Source of the DNA: Candidatus Poribacteria bacterium
GTDB taxonomy: Bacteria; Poribacteria; WGA-4E; JAJDTR01
DNA: 64,000 bases
Assembly: GCA_028820655.1 (NCBI GenBank)
Contig: JAPPIK010000020.1
Coordinates: 34,266 to 98,265 of the forward strand
Direction: 5' to 3'
Below, in pieces: positions 35,124-43,381 of the stretch. A model generated the notes under the pieces. That model did not search any database and was not told the DNA's origin. It saw only the letters and a list, made by a program, of their open reading frames with translations. The position numbers and the translations under genes were made by a program. Within the stretch, counting starts at the first letter, position 1; every line of letters starts with the position of its first letter.

Positions 35124-35572
35124 TGAGAGCGTTCGTGTTTCTGCTCATTTGCCTAACTGCATGTTCGTCGGGGGAGCGGAATGTCCTCATTTCCTACGAG
35201 TGCATCGATGAGTTGCCCGATTACGTACGGGGCACATACGTGTTGGCTAATTTGGTAATCACCGACACGAAGACAGACGTCACGACGGAACTTCGCCCGC
35301 GCGCCGTCACGGGTAAGCTACAGCTCGGGGAAGACAACAGTTTCCGCATGAAACTGAGAGAGGGAAAGCTGGTCAACAATCTTGTAGGGTACTTCGATGT
35401 CAACGACCATATGTTACTGGTATATACGGACCGGGACAGCGACGACATCGTTACCGTGTTGCACTACCGTTATTCGCACAAGCGCATAACATTTACGTCG
35501 TACAACGGAATTAGCAAGCGCCGCTTTATTAGTTACTGGAATCAAATTTCGACCTTAACATCAGGTGATTGA
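35123..35572 (+). CDS. Small lipoprotein, second gene of operon
   Basis: 149 residues from ATG 35123. MRAFVFLLICLTACSSG is a lipoprotein signal (lipobox LTAC, Cys14). The mature domain is beta-rich (VLISYECIDELPDYVRG, NNLVGYFDVNDHMLLVYT). No family recognised. Overlaps the preceding gene by 1 bp of the start codon and is followed after 1 bp by the next. Confidence 0.6.
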   Translation: MRAFVFLLICLTACSSGERNVLISYECIDELPDYVRGTYVLANLVITDTKTDVTTELRPRAVTGKLQLGEDNSFRMKLREGKLVNNLVGYFDVNDHMLLVYTDRDSDDIVTVLHYRYSHKRITFTSYNGISKRRFISYWNQISTLTSGD

Positions 35573-35573
35573 A

Positions 35574-36152
35574 ATGAAAACTAGGCATTGGTCCTATATC
35601 GCGCTGTGTGTCCTTCTTTGTGTCGTCGGCGTCATTGTGCTCTCGGGGAGCGCGCCGGACGACCCGGTGGTCAGTGACCAGTTGCCAGTGACCGGTGAAG
35701 AACCTTCGGATTACGATGTACCGTTGCCCGACAAAAGCTACTTTCGCATCGAACATCGCGGCGACGTGCATGAACCGAATCGCTGGCTTGTGAAGTTTCA
35801 GGTGCCACCGCCCGATTGGCCCGGCGCGGTTCAGGCGACGATGCACACCATGTTGGTGTTGCGGGGCGTGGATGTGCCGACAAGCCTGGTGGACTGGGAT
35901 AAACCTTACTGGCAGGTGAATAGGCAGCGTACCCGGAACGCCGCTGCGGAGTCGTTCGTTTGGGAGATTCTGTCGAGGACCGAGATGTTGTGGGCGGAGA
36001 ATCCGGAGGAGACGGAAGATGGGACGGCGGCTCTGGTCGATGTGAATTACAAGCGGGGGGATGCGACCGTGAGTATGGCTGACGCCATGGTCGAGATGGG
36101 TCACGCGAAGCCGGCGACGGATGGCGGCGCGTATGATTGGGGGAAGCCTTAG
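35574..36152 (+). CDS. Membrane-anchored SNase-like protein
   Basis: 192 residues from ATG 35574 (AGGTG upstream; GTG 35565 possible). A membrane helix (YIALCVLLCVVGVIVL) and a linker lead to a region with the order of a staphylococcal-nuclease-type OB fold: TMLVLRGVDVPTSL, RTRNAAAESFVWEIL, GTAALVDVNYKRGD, ALVDVN and DAMVEMGHAKPA. The catalytic Arg/Glu set is not fully clear, so it may be inactive. Residues about 29-40 (DDPVVSDQLPVTG) derive from a GGTCAGTGACCAGTTGCCAG repeat inserted in frame at 35670-35700. Confidence 0.5.
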   Translation: MKTRHWSYIALCVLLCVVGVIVLSGSAPDDPVVSDQLPVTGEEPSDYDVPLPDKSYFRIEHRGDVHEPNRWLVKFQVPPPDWPGAVQATMHTMLVLRGVDVPTSLVDWDKPYWQVNRQRTRNAAAESFVWEILSRTEMLWAENPEETEDGTAALVDVNYKRGDATVSMADAMVEMGHAKPATDGGAYDWGKP

Positions 36153-36280
36153 AACGTAATGCGTAAAACGTAATACGTAAACACAGGATAAATTATTCGA
36201 TTACGCAATACGTATTACGCATTATGTCGGCAAATGATTGATGGTCGTGATGGTTCACGGGTGCATTTTGGGCAGGAGGA
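36153..36280. repeat. ATTACGC-type repeat cluster
   Basis: GTAATGCGTAAAACGTAATA and TACGCAATACGTATTACGCA (36155-36225) belong to a family also at 33950-33980, 36905-36975, 38397-38412 and 60181-60205. No gene. The palindromic form can fold into hairpins. Confidence 0.6.
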
Positions 36281-36901
36281 ATGAGTATTTACAAGAAGGT
36301 TTCCACTTTAAACTGCCCGGAATGCGGCATCGAGTTTCAGACGGCGAACCGACGACAGAAGTATTGCACCGCGGAGTGCAGAAAGGCGCGGAACAAGCGT
36401 GCCTACAAACAGTCGTATTCGCGCGAGCGCATAAAAAGGAGCGTCGTCAGAGAAGCGGCGTGCGAGAGTTGCAATCGACAATTCAGCTATGTGTTGTACG
36501 AACAGAGCAAGCCGCGCCGATTCTGTTCGAGAACGTGCCACTATGCGCAGAGGAATCTCGAGCGTTCGTGTCAGCCGCGCTGCGTGCCGAATGGAAGGCT
36601 CTCAAGAGCGGACCTGGCGGTGATAGAGTTGATTTGGCACGCATACGATTTCTCGCCGCTGGGCGTGTTTTTAGGAAAACGGAATGTCGTGGAGATATTC
36701 AAGTGCATCACGTCCAAGGCGATGTTCTATGAGTGGGTGGTCTATACGATTATTTTTCAGGCGCACCTCACTCATCGCTACGAGTCAATCATCCAAATCC
36801 CCGGCTTGAAAAAGGTGGACTTTCTCAAGCTGTGCCGTAAATTCAACATTACATTGAAGGACTCCGAGGCGTTTGATAGCGACATGAAAAGTTTTGGGTG
36901 A
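36281..36901 (+). CDS. Two-zinc-ribbon protein
   Basis: 206 residues. Two CxxC...CxxxC ribbons: CPECGIEFQT...YCTAEC (residues about 12-33) and CESCNRQFSY...FCSRTC (about 61-86). The following region is Arg/Lys-rich and partly hydrophobic (WVVYTIIFQAHLT). AGGAGG lies only a few bases before the ATG. Such ribbons occur in phage and mobile-element DNA/RNA-binding proteins. No nuclease motif was found. Confidence 0.6.
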   Translation: MSIYKKVSTLNCPECGIEFQTANRRQKYCTAECRKARNKRAYKQSYSRERIKRSVVREAACESCNRQFSYVLYEQSKPRRFCSRTCHYAQRNLERSCQPRCVPNGRLSRADLAVIELIWHAYDFSPLGVFLGKRNVVEIFKCITSKAMFYEWVVYTIIFQAHLTHRYESIIQIPGLKKVDFLKLCRKFNITLKDSEAFDSDMKSFG

Positions 36902-37021
36902 TGCGAATTCGTTTTTACGCATCACGTCATTACGCAATTGAGTCAATAATACGTAACGGGTAATGCGTAATAGACTAGGTTGCGCATCACGGGTTACTTA
37001 CTACATTTGGAGGACAATACC

Positions 37022-37732
37022 ATGAAGATCCTATGTTTTACATTACTACTGGCATTTGTTATGGCATCGATTTCGTTTGCCCAGTATGACGAGTTGGCGC
37101 ATGACGTCCGGCAAATCAGTATCGGTATCGCCGGCATGAACGACGACACGAGTGTTAGCACGGCGGCGATACTACCAATCAATCAAAACAGAATCGAAGG
37201 TTGGGGCGGGATATACGGGCAGCAGCAGAGCAGCGGCGGCGAGGTGACATCGCAGGTGCTAAACGCGCATGCGGTTATCGGATACGCGTTCCATGAGCGC
37301 GTCGGCGTGAATGCGTTTGTAGACTGGAATCGGGACAAGCAGCGGGGCATCGCCGGTCAAACGCAACTCGGGGGATTTGTGTCGGTCGATCTCTATGAGG
37401 ATGACGGTTGGCGCGTGAACGGCGGCGCGGGCAATTTCCTTGAGAACAAGCAGGCGCGCGAGGACCTGGAACTGAAGGATGCGGATCCGAACGTGATGCG
37501 CGCGCTGGCGTACCTGCGAGCGCAATATTCGCGCTATTCGGTGATGTACAAATTCACTCCGAAGATTGACTTTTCCGATTTGCAGGTGTCGATTGAGCCG
37601 GTAGCGACTTACACGTTGAGTGACACGCTTTCGCTCATTGTGCGCGCCAAAATCGGATATGAGACGGAGCCGCTGGTGGAAGGTGAGGAGTTCTTTACCA
37701 GTTACCAGTTGCAGTTGGGGGCAACGTTTTAG
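37022..37732 (+). CDS. Outer-membrane beta-barrel protein
   Basis: 236 residues from ATG 37022 (GAGGAC upstream; the longer frame from 36980 lies in repeat DNA). Signal peptide MKILCFTLLLAFVMASISFA. The mature protein alternates hydrophobic and polar residues as in beta-barrels (RIEGWGGIYGQQQ, GVNAFVDWNRDK, GGFVSVDLYEDDGWRVNGG) and ends with the typical aromatic residue (LQLGATF). A porin-like or DUF481-like outer-membrane role is plausible. Confidence 0.7.
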   Translation: MKILCFTLLLAFVMASISFAQYDELAHDVRQISIGIAGMNDDTSVSTAAILPINQNRIEGWGGIYGQQQSSGGEVTSQVLNAHAVIGYAFHERVGVNAFVDWNRDKQRGIAGQTQLGGFVSVDLYEDDGWRVNGGAGNFLENKQAREDLELKDADPNVMRALAYLRAQYSRYSVMYKFTPKIDFSDLQVSIEPVATYTLSDTLSLIVRAKIGYETEPLVEGEEFFTSYQLQLGATF

Positions 37733-37884
37733 GGAAAGTGGCTAGTGAAGAGTGTTCAGTAAAGGCCGAGTCGAGTGGAAGGTTGGGAAGATTGGAAGAC
37801 GGGAGGACGAGAAGAAACCGAGTCGTGATTCGGAGAGATCGCGACCTGGAGATCCGTCCAAAAGGAGGACTCAAAACTCACTCA

Positions 37885-38325
37885 TTAGTTTTGCTGAGCG
37901 TTGTCGGGAGGGTATTTGAATATGAACTGGCGGATTTCTCTGATGTCTGCTCGAACCTCGGTGATATCTTCTTTGACTTCTGTTCTAAGCTTGTCAATGT
38001 CCGCTTTGAGTTCAGCCTTTACGTCGGCGATTTCGGTTCTGACGGAGGCGATATCTTCTTTGAGTTCGGTTCTTAGATTGGCGGTTTCCGCTCTTACAGA
38101 GGCGATATCTTCTTTGAGTTCGGTTCTTAGATTGGCGGTTTCCGCTCTTACAGAGGCGATTTCTGATTTAAGATCGGTTCTCACGTCGGCGATATCTTCT
38201 CTGAGTTCCGTTTTCATTGCGGTTATATCTGATTTGGTCGCTACCGATGTTGCCATTTTCCACCACAACGCACAAAACGCAATCACTCCTCCGATAATCG
38301 GGATTAGATTCAGAACTGTATCCAT
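37885..38325 (-). CDS. Membrane-anchored repeat coiled-coil protein, paralogue A
   Basis: 146 residues from ATG 38325; GGAGG lies 10 nt upstream. N-terminal membrane segment (IIGGVIAFCALWWKM, residues about 8-22), then SVATKSDI and a long helix made of repeated units such as LRTELKEDIASVRAETAN and VRTEIADVKAELKADI. C-terminus IRQFIFKYPPDN. It is nearly identical in design to 38566-39048 and has the same N-terminal type as the gene at 55117. Probably forms long coiled-coil rods anchored in the membrane. Confidence 0.8.
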   Translation of the reverse strand: MDTVLNLIPIIGGVIAFCALWWKMATSVATKSDITAMKTELREDIADVRTDLKSEIASVRAETANLRTELKEDIASVRAETANLRTELKEDIASVRTEIADVKAELKADIDKLRTEVKEDITEVRADIREIRQFIFKYPPDNAQQN

Positions 38326-38361
38326 CTTCAACGGTCCTCCATCTTATCAAACTGTAGCGAT

Positions 38362-38390
38362 AGTATAGCAAAGATTGGACATAAGGTCAA
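38362..38390 (-). promoter_or_regulatory. Promoter of coiled-coil gene A, TTGACC-17-TATACT
   Basis: Reverse strand: TTGACC (38390-38385), TATACT (38367-38362), 17-bp spacer, about 37 bp upstream of the start at 38325. The same pair lies at 39113-39085 in front of paralogue B. Confidence 0.65.
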
Positions 38391-38565
38391 TGCGAAACTG
38401 TAATGCGTAATAAGGAGCCCGTACGATTCCCAACAGGTAAGAATCTCTATGGGATTCCCAAAGGCGGAAGGATGGAAGGCGGGAAGGGTGGAAGAAAACG
38501 AGTCGCGATTCGGAGAAATCGCGACCTGGAGATCGCTCCTACAGTGGGTTTCAGGTGCGCGGTGA

Positions 38566-39048
38566 TTACTTGTTTTCGTTATTGTCGGGAGGGTATTTGA
38601 ATATGAATTGTCGAATTTCTCTGATGTCCGCTCTAAGCTCGGTGATATCTTCTTTGACTTCTGTTCTTAGCTTGGCGATATCCTCTTTGAGTTCAGCCTT
38701 CACGTCGGCGATTTCTGCTCTCACGGAGGCAATATCTTCTTTGAATTCTGTTCTCAGCTTGCCAATATCCGCTTTGAGTTCAGCCTTTACGTCGGCGATT
38801 TCGGTTCTGACGGAGGCTATATCTTCTTTGAATTCGGTCTTCAGCTTCTCAATATCCGCTTTGAATTCGGTTCTGACGGAGGTGATTTCGGTTCTGATGG
38901 AGGCAATTTCGGTTCTGACGGAGGCAATTTCGGTTCTGACGGAGGCTATATCTGATTTGTTCGCTACCGACGTTGCCATCTTCCACCACAACGCACAAAA
39001 CGCAATCACTCCTCCGATAATCGGGATTAGAGTCAGAATTGTATCCAT
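38566..39048 (-). CDS. Membrane-anchored repeat coiled-coil protein, paralogue B
   Basis: 160 residues; AAGGAG upstream of ATG 39048. Same N-terminus (IIGGVIAFCALWWKM, SVANKSDI) and C-terminus (IRQFIFKYPPDN) as paralogue A, but with additional repeat units (three consecutive VRTEIAS-type heptad blocks near residues 33-57). The difference in repeat number between the two copies, and between genes 12103 and 12823, indicates length variation by in-frame DNA repeats. Confidence 0.8.
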   Translation of the reverse strand: MDTILTLIPIIGGVIAFCALWWKMATSVANKSDIASVRTEIASVRTEIASIRTEITSVRTEFKADIEKLKTEFKEDIASVRTEIADVKAELKADIGKLRTEFKEDIASVRAEIADVKAELKEDIAKLRTEVKEDITELRADIREIRQFIFKYPPDNNENK

Positions 39049-39084
39049 TGTCAGTAAATCTCCTTTTTATCAAGGAACGGAAGT

Positions 39085-39113
39085 AGTATAGCAAAAATAG
39101 GGCATTAGGTCAA
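39085..39113 (-). promoter_or_regulatory. Promoter of coiled-coil gene B; its -35 box overlaps the start of the divergent SDR gene
   Basis: Reverse strand: TTGACC (39113-39108) and TATACT (39090-39085), 17-bp spacer. The first base of the -35 box is the A of the ATG at 39113, so the divergent gene's start codon sits in this promoter. Confidence 0.6.
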
Positions 39114-40015
39114 TGCAAAATGTACTCATAACAGGTTGTAACGGCTATCTCGGTGTCGAGATGAGCATGTATTTCCGGATGCATGGCTGGCAGGTGTTCG
39201 GCGTGGATCCGAAGCCGGCTCCGAAGTGCCAAGAGGGTGTGCTGGAGGACTTCGAGAACAAGCATATTCAGGATCTGTTGGCTCCGCCGTGGGTGGTCGA
39301 TGCCGTGGTGCACCTCGGCGGGGCGTCGCAGATCGCTGACGACTATCCGGATTCGCACTACACGAAGCATAACGTGGAGACGACGAAGCAACTGCGGGAG
39401 CTGTATCCTGATGTGCCGCTGTATCTGGCGTCGACCACGGCGATGTATAACGAGCAGAAGCAGATCGAGCATAAGCACCCGTACACGCGAAGCAAGCATG
39501 AGGCGGAGGCGTATGCGGATGTGGTCTTCCGGATGGGGACGATTGTGGGCACGAACCGCACGGGCGGCTTTATCGGTGTCGTCGATAAAATGATTGACAG
39601 CGCCATCAAGAAGCGGGAGATAACCGTGGCGCAGGGGGCGAAGATGCGGCCGCTGGCGGGGATTACGTATATTTGCATGATGTATTTTCGGAATGTTGAA
39701 AACGGCGCTCTCGCGAGACGCGCGAGGAGGGAGGGCGGCAAGGTCATCATGCACCTGTATGAGACGTGCCAGTCGATCGAGAATATGGCGACGGCAACGC
39801 ATCGCGGGCTGTACGCGCTGTCACAGACGCGCTACGACGCGGGGAAGATAAACTTTGTGCGCCAGAACGACCTTGCGGGGATGCTCAAGCAGGCGCCCGC
39901 GATTTCGTCTATTCCGCCGGATTTTCAGCCGAGTCCCGTGTACGACGTGCGGCTGTTTCGGTTGGTGATGGAGTGTTTGGAACGGTATGAGTATTTTGTT
40001 AAAAGCAGTGGCTAG
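39113..40015 (+). CDS. NAD(P)-dependent sugar epimerase/dehydratase (extended SDR)
   Basis: 300 residues. Rossmann motif TGCNGYLG (residues 7-14) and the active-site pair YTRSK (Tyr124, Lys128) with the upstream serine/threonine block LASTTAMY (residues 105-112). Typical substrates are NDP-sugars; the product cannot be specified. It is the first gene of the glycan cluster in this direction. The start lies in the divergent promoter, and no good ribosome-binding site was found. Followed by 500 bp of repeats before the next gene. Confidence 0.85.
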   Translation: MQNVLITGCNGYLGVEMSMYFRMHGWQVFGVDPKPAPKCQEGVLEDFENKHIQDLLAPPWVVDAVVHLGGASQIADDYPDSHYTKHNVETTKQLRELYPDVPLYLASTTAMYNEQKQIEHKHPYTRSKHEAEAYADVVFRMGTIVGTNRTGGFIGVVDKMIDSAIKKREITVAQGAKMRPLAGITYICMMYFRNVENGALARRARREGGKVIMHLYETCQSIENMATATHRGLYALSQTRYDAGKINFVRQNDLAGMLKQAPAISSIPPDFQPSPVYDVRLFRLVMECLERYEYFVKSSG

Positions 40016-40515
40016 TGGTCAGTGACCAATGGTCAGTAAAGAAGGGCGGAAGGATGGAAGAATTGTCTGAATCACGGATTTGTCGGATTACGCGGATCAG
40101 GATTGCACAATGCGTTGAGATTTACAAAGGCTTGTGAGTAGCGAGAGGGGAATAGCACCAGAGGGGCGAAAGGTGTATAGCAAGCGTGGCATAACCACAG
40201 GTATAAGCCCCAGAGGGGCGAAAGGTGGGAGAGGTGATGAATGGAAGGGCGGAAGGATGGAAGGTTGTCTGAATCACGGATTTCACGGATTAAAGGCGTC
40301 CGATGGGTGGAGAGCAAGGAAGAAAAGAAGAAGGCGGGAAAACGGGGATTCTGTAGGGAATAACGATCGTTATTCCCTACGGTAGGAGCGATCTCCGAAT
40401 CGCGACCTTCCGTAGCAGTTGAAGATTATTCGGGATGGCACGGGGGCCGCCCCCTACTAAGTGTGGTGGGCAGTGCCCACCCTACAGGGACTAAGGAATT
40501 CCGGTTTGCAGAGAT
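40016..40515. repeat. Composite repeat block inside the glycan cluster
   Basis: In order: AGTGGCTAGTGGTCAGTGAC (about 40010-40029), GGCGGAAGGATGGAAGAATT, TCTGAATCACGGATTTG (40068-40084), GCCCCAGAGGGGCGAAAGGT-type segments (40160 and 40205), a second TCTGAATCACGGATTTC, GTAGGAGCGATCTCCGAATC (40382-40401) and GTGGTGGGCAGTGCCCACC (40465-40483). The same order of blocks occurs at 3910-4130 and, inverted, at 59760-59895. No gene. Confidence 0.7.
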
Positions 40516-41820
40516 ATGAACGTTTTGAGAAAGCACATTGACCCGGATTACATTCTGGGAAATATACCGCTGGCGAATAAGCTGGAGAAACCGCATGAAC
40601 GGTATGAACTCGGCTTTCGATGGCTGGGCGAGGGGAATCTGAGACTGACGGAGTTCGTTGACCCGTCGCTGATGTTCGGCAATTACGCCTACCGGTCGTC
40701 GACGTTGTCGGCGGAGCATGTCAGCAGCCGGATGACGTACGCGCGGCGGATCTACGACAGGTTGAACAGGACACGGAAGCCGAGGGCGGTGTGCGAGGTG
40801 GCGTGCAATGACGGGTATATGCTGAACCGGTACACCGGAAACGACGACCGTTTCACCACCATTGTGGGGGTGGAGCCGGCGGCGAACTTGCACCGCTACA
40901 TCGACGACAAGGTCTACGCCTACGCGCGTTTGATGAACGCGAGGATTGGGGCTTCGATCTGGAATCTGCACGGCGCGTTTGACATCATTCACGCGCACAA
41001 CGTGCTGGCGCACACGCCGAATCCGGTGGATTTGCTCAACGGGATCGGGGCGGTGATGGACGCGCATAGCGTTGCGCTTATCGAGTTCCAGTACCTTGTG
41101 GACCTGCTGGCGAACACACAGTTTTACCACTTCTATCACGAGCATTACTACTACTACACGGTGGCGGGGTTCTCGAACGTGGCGGAGAAGGCGGGACTGG
41201 AGATGGTGACGGCGAAACGGGTGGAGGCGCAGGGCGGCAGTATCCTGTGTACGCTGGTGCGCAAAGGTGATTGGAACGAGAGTGCGCTAAAAGCAGTTGC
41301 CAGTGACAAGTCGCCAGCGGCTAGTGAAGAGTTGAAGACGGGGCAGAATATTCGATCAAACGAGCAGGATTTACTATCGCCTTCGCTATCCGCTCAGTTA
41401 ATCCAAGAAGACCCCCACCAAATCGCCCATTTCGAGAGGAACTACTTTAGCCGCGGGGACATCTTCGCAAACTTCATGAAGCGGACGGAGCGGAAGCTGA
41501 AGAACTTTGTAATGTACGTGAACGCGCAGCCGCCGGGAACGCTTGCAGGGGTGTTCGCCAGCGCGAAGGCGACGGTGATACTGAATCTCGCCGTGGAGCG
41601 GGGGTTGGAGCTTGACCGGTTCACCTGTTTTTATGATGACGCGGAGGAGAAGTGGGGGCATTGTGTGCCGGGGACGGAGATACCGATTCGTCCGATGCGC
41701 ATGATTGGGGAGGCAGATCGGCGGTCGATTTTGTTTTCACCGAACTTGGAAGCGTTAATCACCCAACGGTTCCCCGACCTGAAAGTGATTAGTGTTGAAA
41801 ACATATTTGAAGGGCATTAG
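40516..41820 (+). CDS. C-methyltransferase-like SAM-dependent methyltransferase, with in-frame repeat insertion
   Basis: 434 residues. The order fits sugar C-methyltransferases: an N-terminal region with LGNIPLANKL and GNYAYRSSTLSA, a Rossmann SAM-binding motif (VCEVACNDGYML, residues 92-103), and a C-terminal domain (residues 320-434). The zinc-binding cysteines usual at the N-terminus are absent. Residues about 258-296 are not family sequence: the DNA at 41288-41405 is an AGTTGCCAGTGACAAGTCGC / ACTATCGCCTTCGCTATCCG repeat inserted without breaking the frame. Function: methyl transfer onto a sugar nucleotide, probably in nonulosonic or deoxysugar synthesis. Only a weak ribosome-binding site precedes it. 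Confidence 0.75.
   Translation: MNVLRKHIDPDYILGNIPLANKLEKPHERYELGFRWLGEGNLRLTEFVDPSLMFGNYAYRSSTLSAEHVSSRMTYARRIYDRLNRTRKPRAVCEVACNDGYMLNRYTGNDDRFTTIVGVEPAANLHRYIDDKVYAYARLMNARIGASIWNLHGAFDIIHAHNVLAHTPNPVDLLNGIGAVMDAHSVALIEFQYLVDLLANTQFYHFYHEHYYYYTVAGFSNVAEKAGLEMVTAKRVEAQGGSILCTLVRKGDWNESALKAVASDKSPAASEELKTGQNIRSNEQDLLSPSLSAQLIQEDPHQIAHFERNYFSRGDIFANFMKRTERKLKNFVMYVNAQPPGTLAGVFASAKATVILNLAVERGLELDRFTCFYDDAEEKWGHCVPGTEIPIRPMRMIGEADRRSILFSPNLEALITQRFPDLKVISVENIFEGH
41288..41405 (+). repeat. Dispersed repeats inserted in frame within the methyltransferase gene
   Basis: Two repeat families known from intergenic regions lie in the coding frame: AGTTGCCAGTGAC...GGCTAGTGAAG (41299-41333) and TTACTATCGCCTTCGCTATC (41371-41390, extending to CAGTTAATCC). 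They encode a low-complexity segment (VASDKSPAASEE...LLSPSLSAQL) between two otherwise conserved domains. The protein reads through. Confidence 0.75.
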
Positions 41821-41826
41821 CGCCAA

Positions 41827-42546
41827 ATGGACAGATATCTGGTTGTTGGCAGAGGGCTTGTCGGCTCGATTTTCTCGGACGATCCACAGTTTGATGTCGT
41901 AAGCCATGAGGAATGGCATAATCGGAATCTTGATAGTTATAGCGGGATGGTGTGCGCGGCGGCGATTAGCACGGAGACGCTGTGTCAGAAAGCCACGATG
42001 CCGGCGGTGCTCCAAGCAAATGTGGAATTGCCTTTGCGGCTGCTGAAGCTGGCGAAAACGCACAATATCCCATTCGTGGCGTTTTCGACAGCGGGGGTTT
42101 ACCGCGAGCCGGGGGTGCACACCGAGGAGGACGACGTGCACCCCCACAACCGCTACATGGCAAGCAAAATTTACATGGAGCATACCTTGATGAACGAGGC
42201 CTATCCGAAGCTGTTCATCTTTCGTATCCCGTTCGCGTGCTTCTTTAATAACCACACACACGATTTGAGCGGTCGTGTGCCGAATTGGAAACAGTGCGAA
42301 GACGTAAACGCGAGTATCGTGTACCGCGCCACGCTTGAACGCGCTGTCCGAGCAGCACTCCGAGCTAGTTTCGGCGGCATCTATAACATTGCGTCGGGTA
42401 CCGTGCATTTCCCGAGTTTCCTCGAAGATAGGTTTGGCTGGGATGGTGAGATCGTGCCGGCGCATTCCATGGGGCGACCGCCCAATTCCCAGCTAGATAC
42501 GTCCAAAGCGCGAGAGGGAGGCTTGATTTCTTGGGATGGTGAATAG
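41827..42546 (+). CDS. NAD(P)-dependent sugar reductase-like SDR
   Basis: 239 residues; GRGLVGS (8-14) is the nucleotide-binding loop, AFSTAGVY (residues 85-92) and YMASK (Tyr110, Lys114) the active site. Shape and size are like dTDP-4-dehydrorhamnose reductases (RfbD type) rather than 4,6-dehydratases. It starts 6 bp after the methyltransferase and overlaps the next gene by 11 bp, so it is cotranscribed. Confidence 0.8.
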   Translation: MDRYLVVGRGLVGSIFSDDPQFDVVSHEEWHNRNLDSYSGMVCAAAISTETLCQKATMPAVLQANVELPLRLLKLAKTHNIPFVAFSTAGVYREPGVHTEEDDVHPHNRYMASKIYMEHTLMNEAYPKLFIFRIPFACFFNNHTHDLSGRVPNWKQCEDVNASIVYRATLERAVRAALRASFGGIYNIASGTVHFPSFLEDRFGWDGEIVPAHSMGRPPNSQLDTSKAREGGLISWDGE

Positions 42547-43339
42547 CAAGTTTCACGGCTACAAGCACGAATGGGATGATCGTATCGACGCGCCGGAACA
42601 GTACAACTGCCGCATCGAGGCGCTGATACCGAATCTGAAACACCGACCGGAACGGTGGGCACGCTGCCGGAAACTGCTGGAGGAGCAGGGGTTTCCGAGG
42701 ACGCGGATTCACCGGTTTAACGCCTTCAGTTGGAAAGATTACGCGACAGCGGAGGAGGCGCTCGAGCACGCAAGGGAGTTCATTCGACCGATGCCACGGT
42801 TGATTTCGGCAAGCCATCATATCAGGAAGAAAGATGTGTCGGGCTTGTGCTGGCTGCTGACGTGGTATTCGATAATGTTACGCATTTCGCGGTTCAAGCG
42901 GCGCAACCTGTACGGTTTCCTGCTGGTGGATGACTGTTTCACGGTTTTCACATACGCGCAGCTCCTTCAAATCCTGCATTACACGGGGCGGTACGAGCAC
43001 CACAATCCGCGCATCGTGCAGATTTCGCAGAATTCGAGGGTGCTGGTGCATCGGAGGGTTGTGCCGTATTTCGATATTTTGCAGTACGGGCTGTGCGGCA
43101 GGTCGGACGCGGGCTCGCTGCTGAATCGGGATGGGGCGCGGGATGTACTCGCGGCATGCGAGTTGTTTCCACGGGAACAGATATTGGCTTACTTTTATGA
43201 AAAGATAACGGGCTTTCCGCAGCAGCAGGGCTACTTTTCTTTGTCGGCGCTGTACGAGAGCGGGCACTACGGCGGTACGGGTCTCTTCGCGTGGCGGCCG
43301 GAAACTCAGGATAGGCAAGCGAGCAAAGGATATAAGTGA
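42536..43339 (+). CDS. GT25-like glycosyltransferase 1
   Basis: 267 residues. The segment NLKHRPERW (residues about 33-41) is the GT25 (LPS galactosyltransferase/procollagen-galactosyltransferase-like) entry motif. LLVDDC (about 128-133) is the metal-binding DD motif, and GLCGRSDAGSLLNRDGARDV (about 188-207) matches a conserved C-terminal block shared by the two other GT25-like genes. Probably cytoplasmic, transferring a sugar onto a lipid-linked or protein glycan. Overlaps the preceding gene by 11 bp. Confidence 0.75.
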   Translation: MVNSKFHGYKHEWDDRIDAPEQYNCRIEALIPNLKHRPERWARCRKLLEEQGFPRTRIHRFNAFSWKDYATAEEALEHAREFIRPMPRLISASHHIRKKDVSGLCWLLTWYSIMLRISRFKRRNLYGFLLVDDCFTVFTYAQLLQILHYTGRYEHHNPRIVQISQNSRVLVHRRVVPYFDILQYGLCGRSDAGSLLNRDGARDVLAACELFPREQILAYFYEKITGFPQQQGYFSLSALYESGHYGGTGLFAWRPETQDRQASKGYK

Positions 43340-43381
43340 GAATAATGCGTAACAAACGCAAAAACCAAGAGGATTTTCTCA

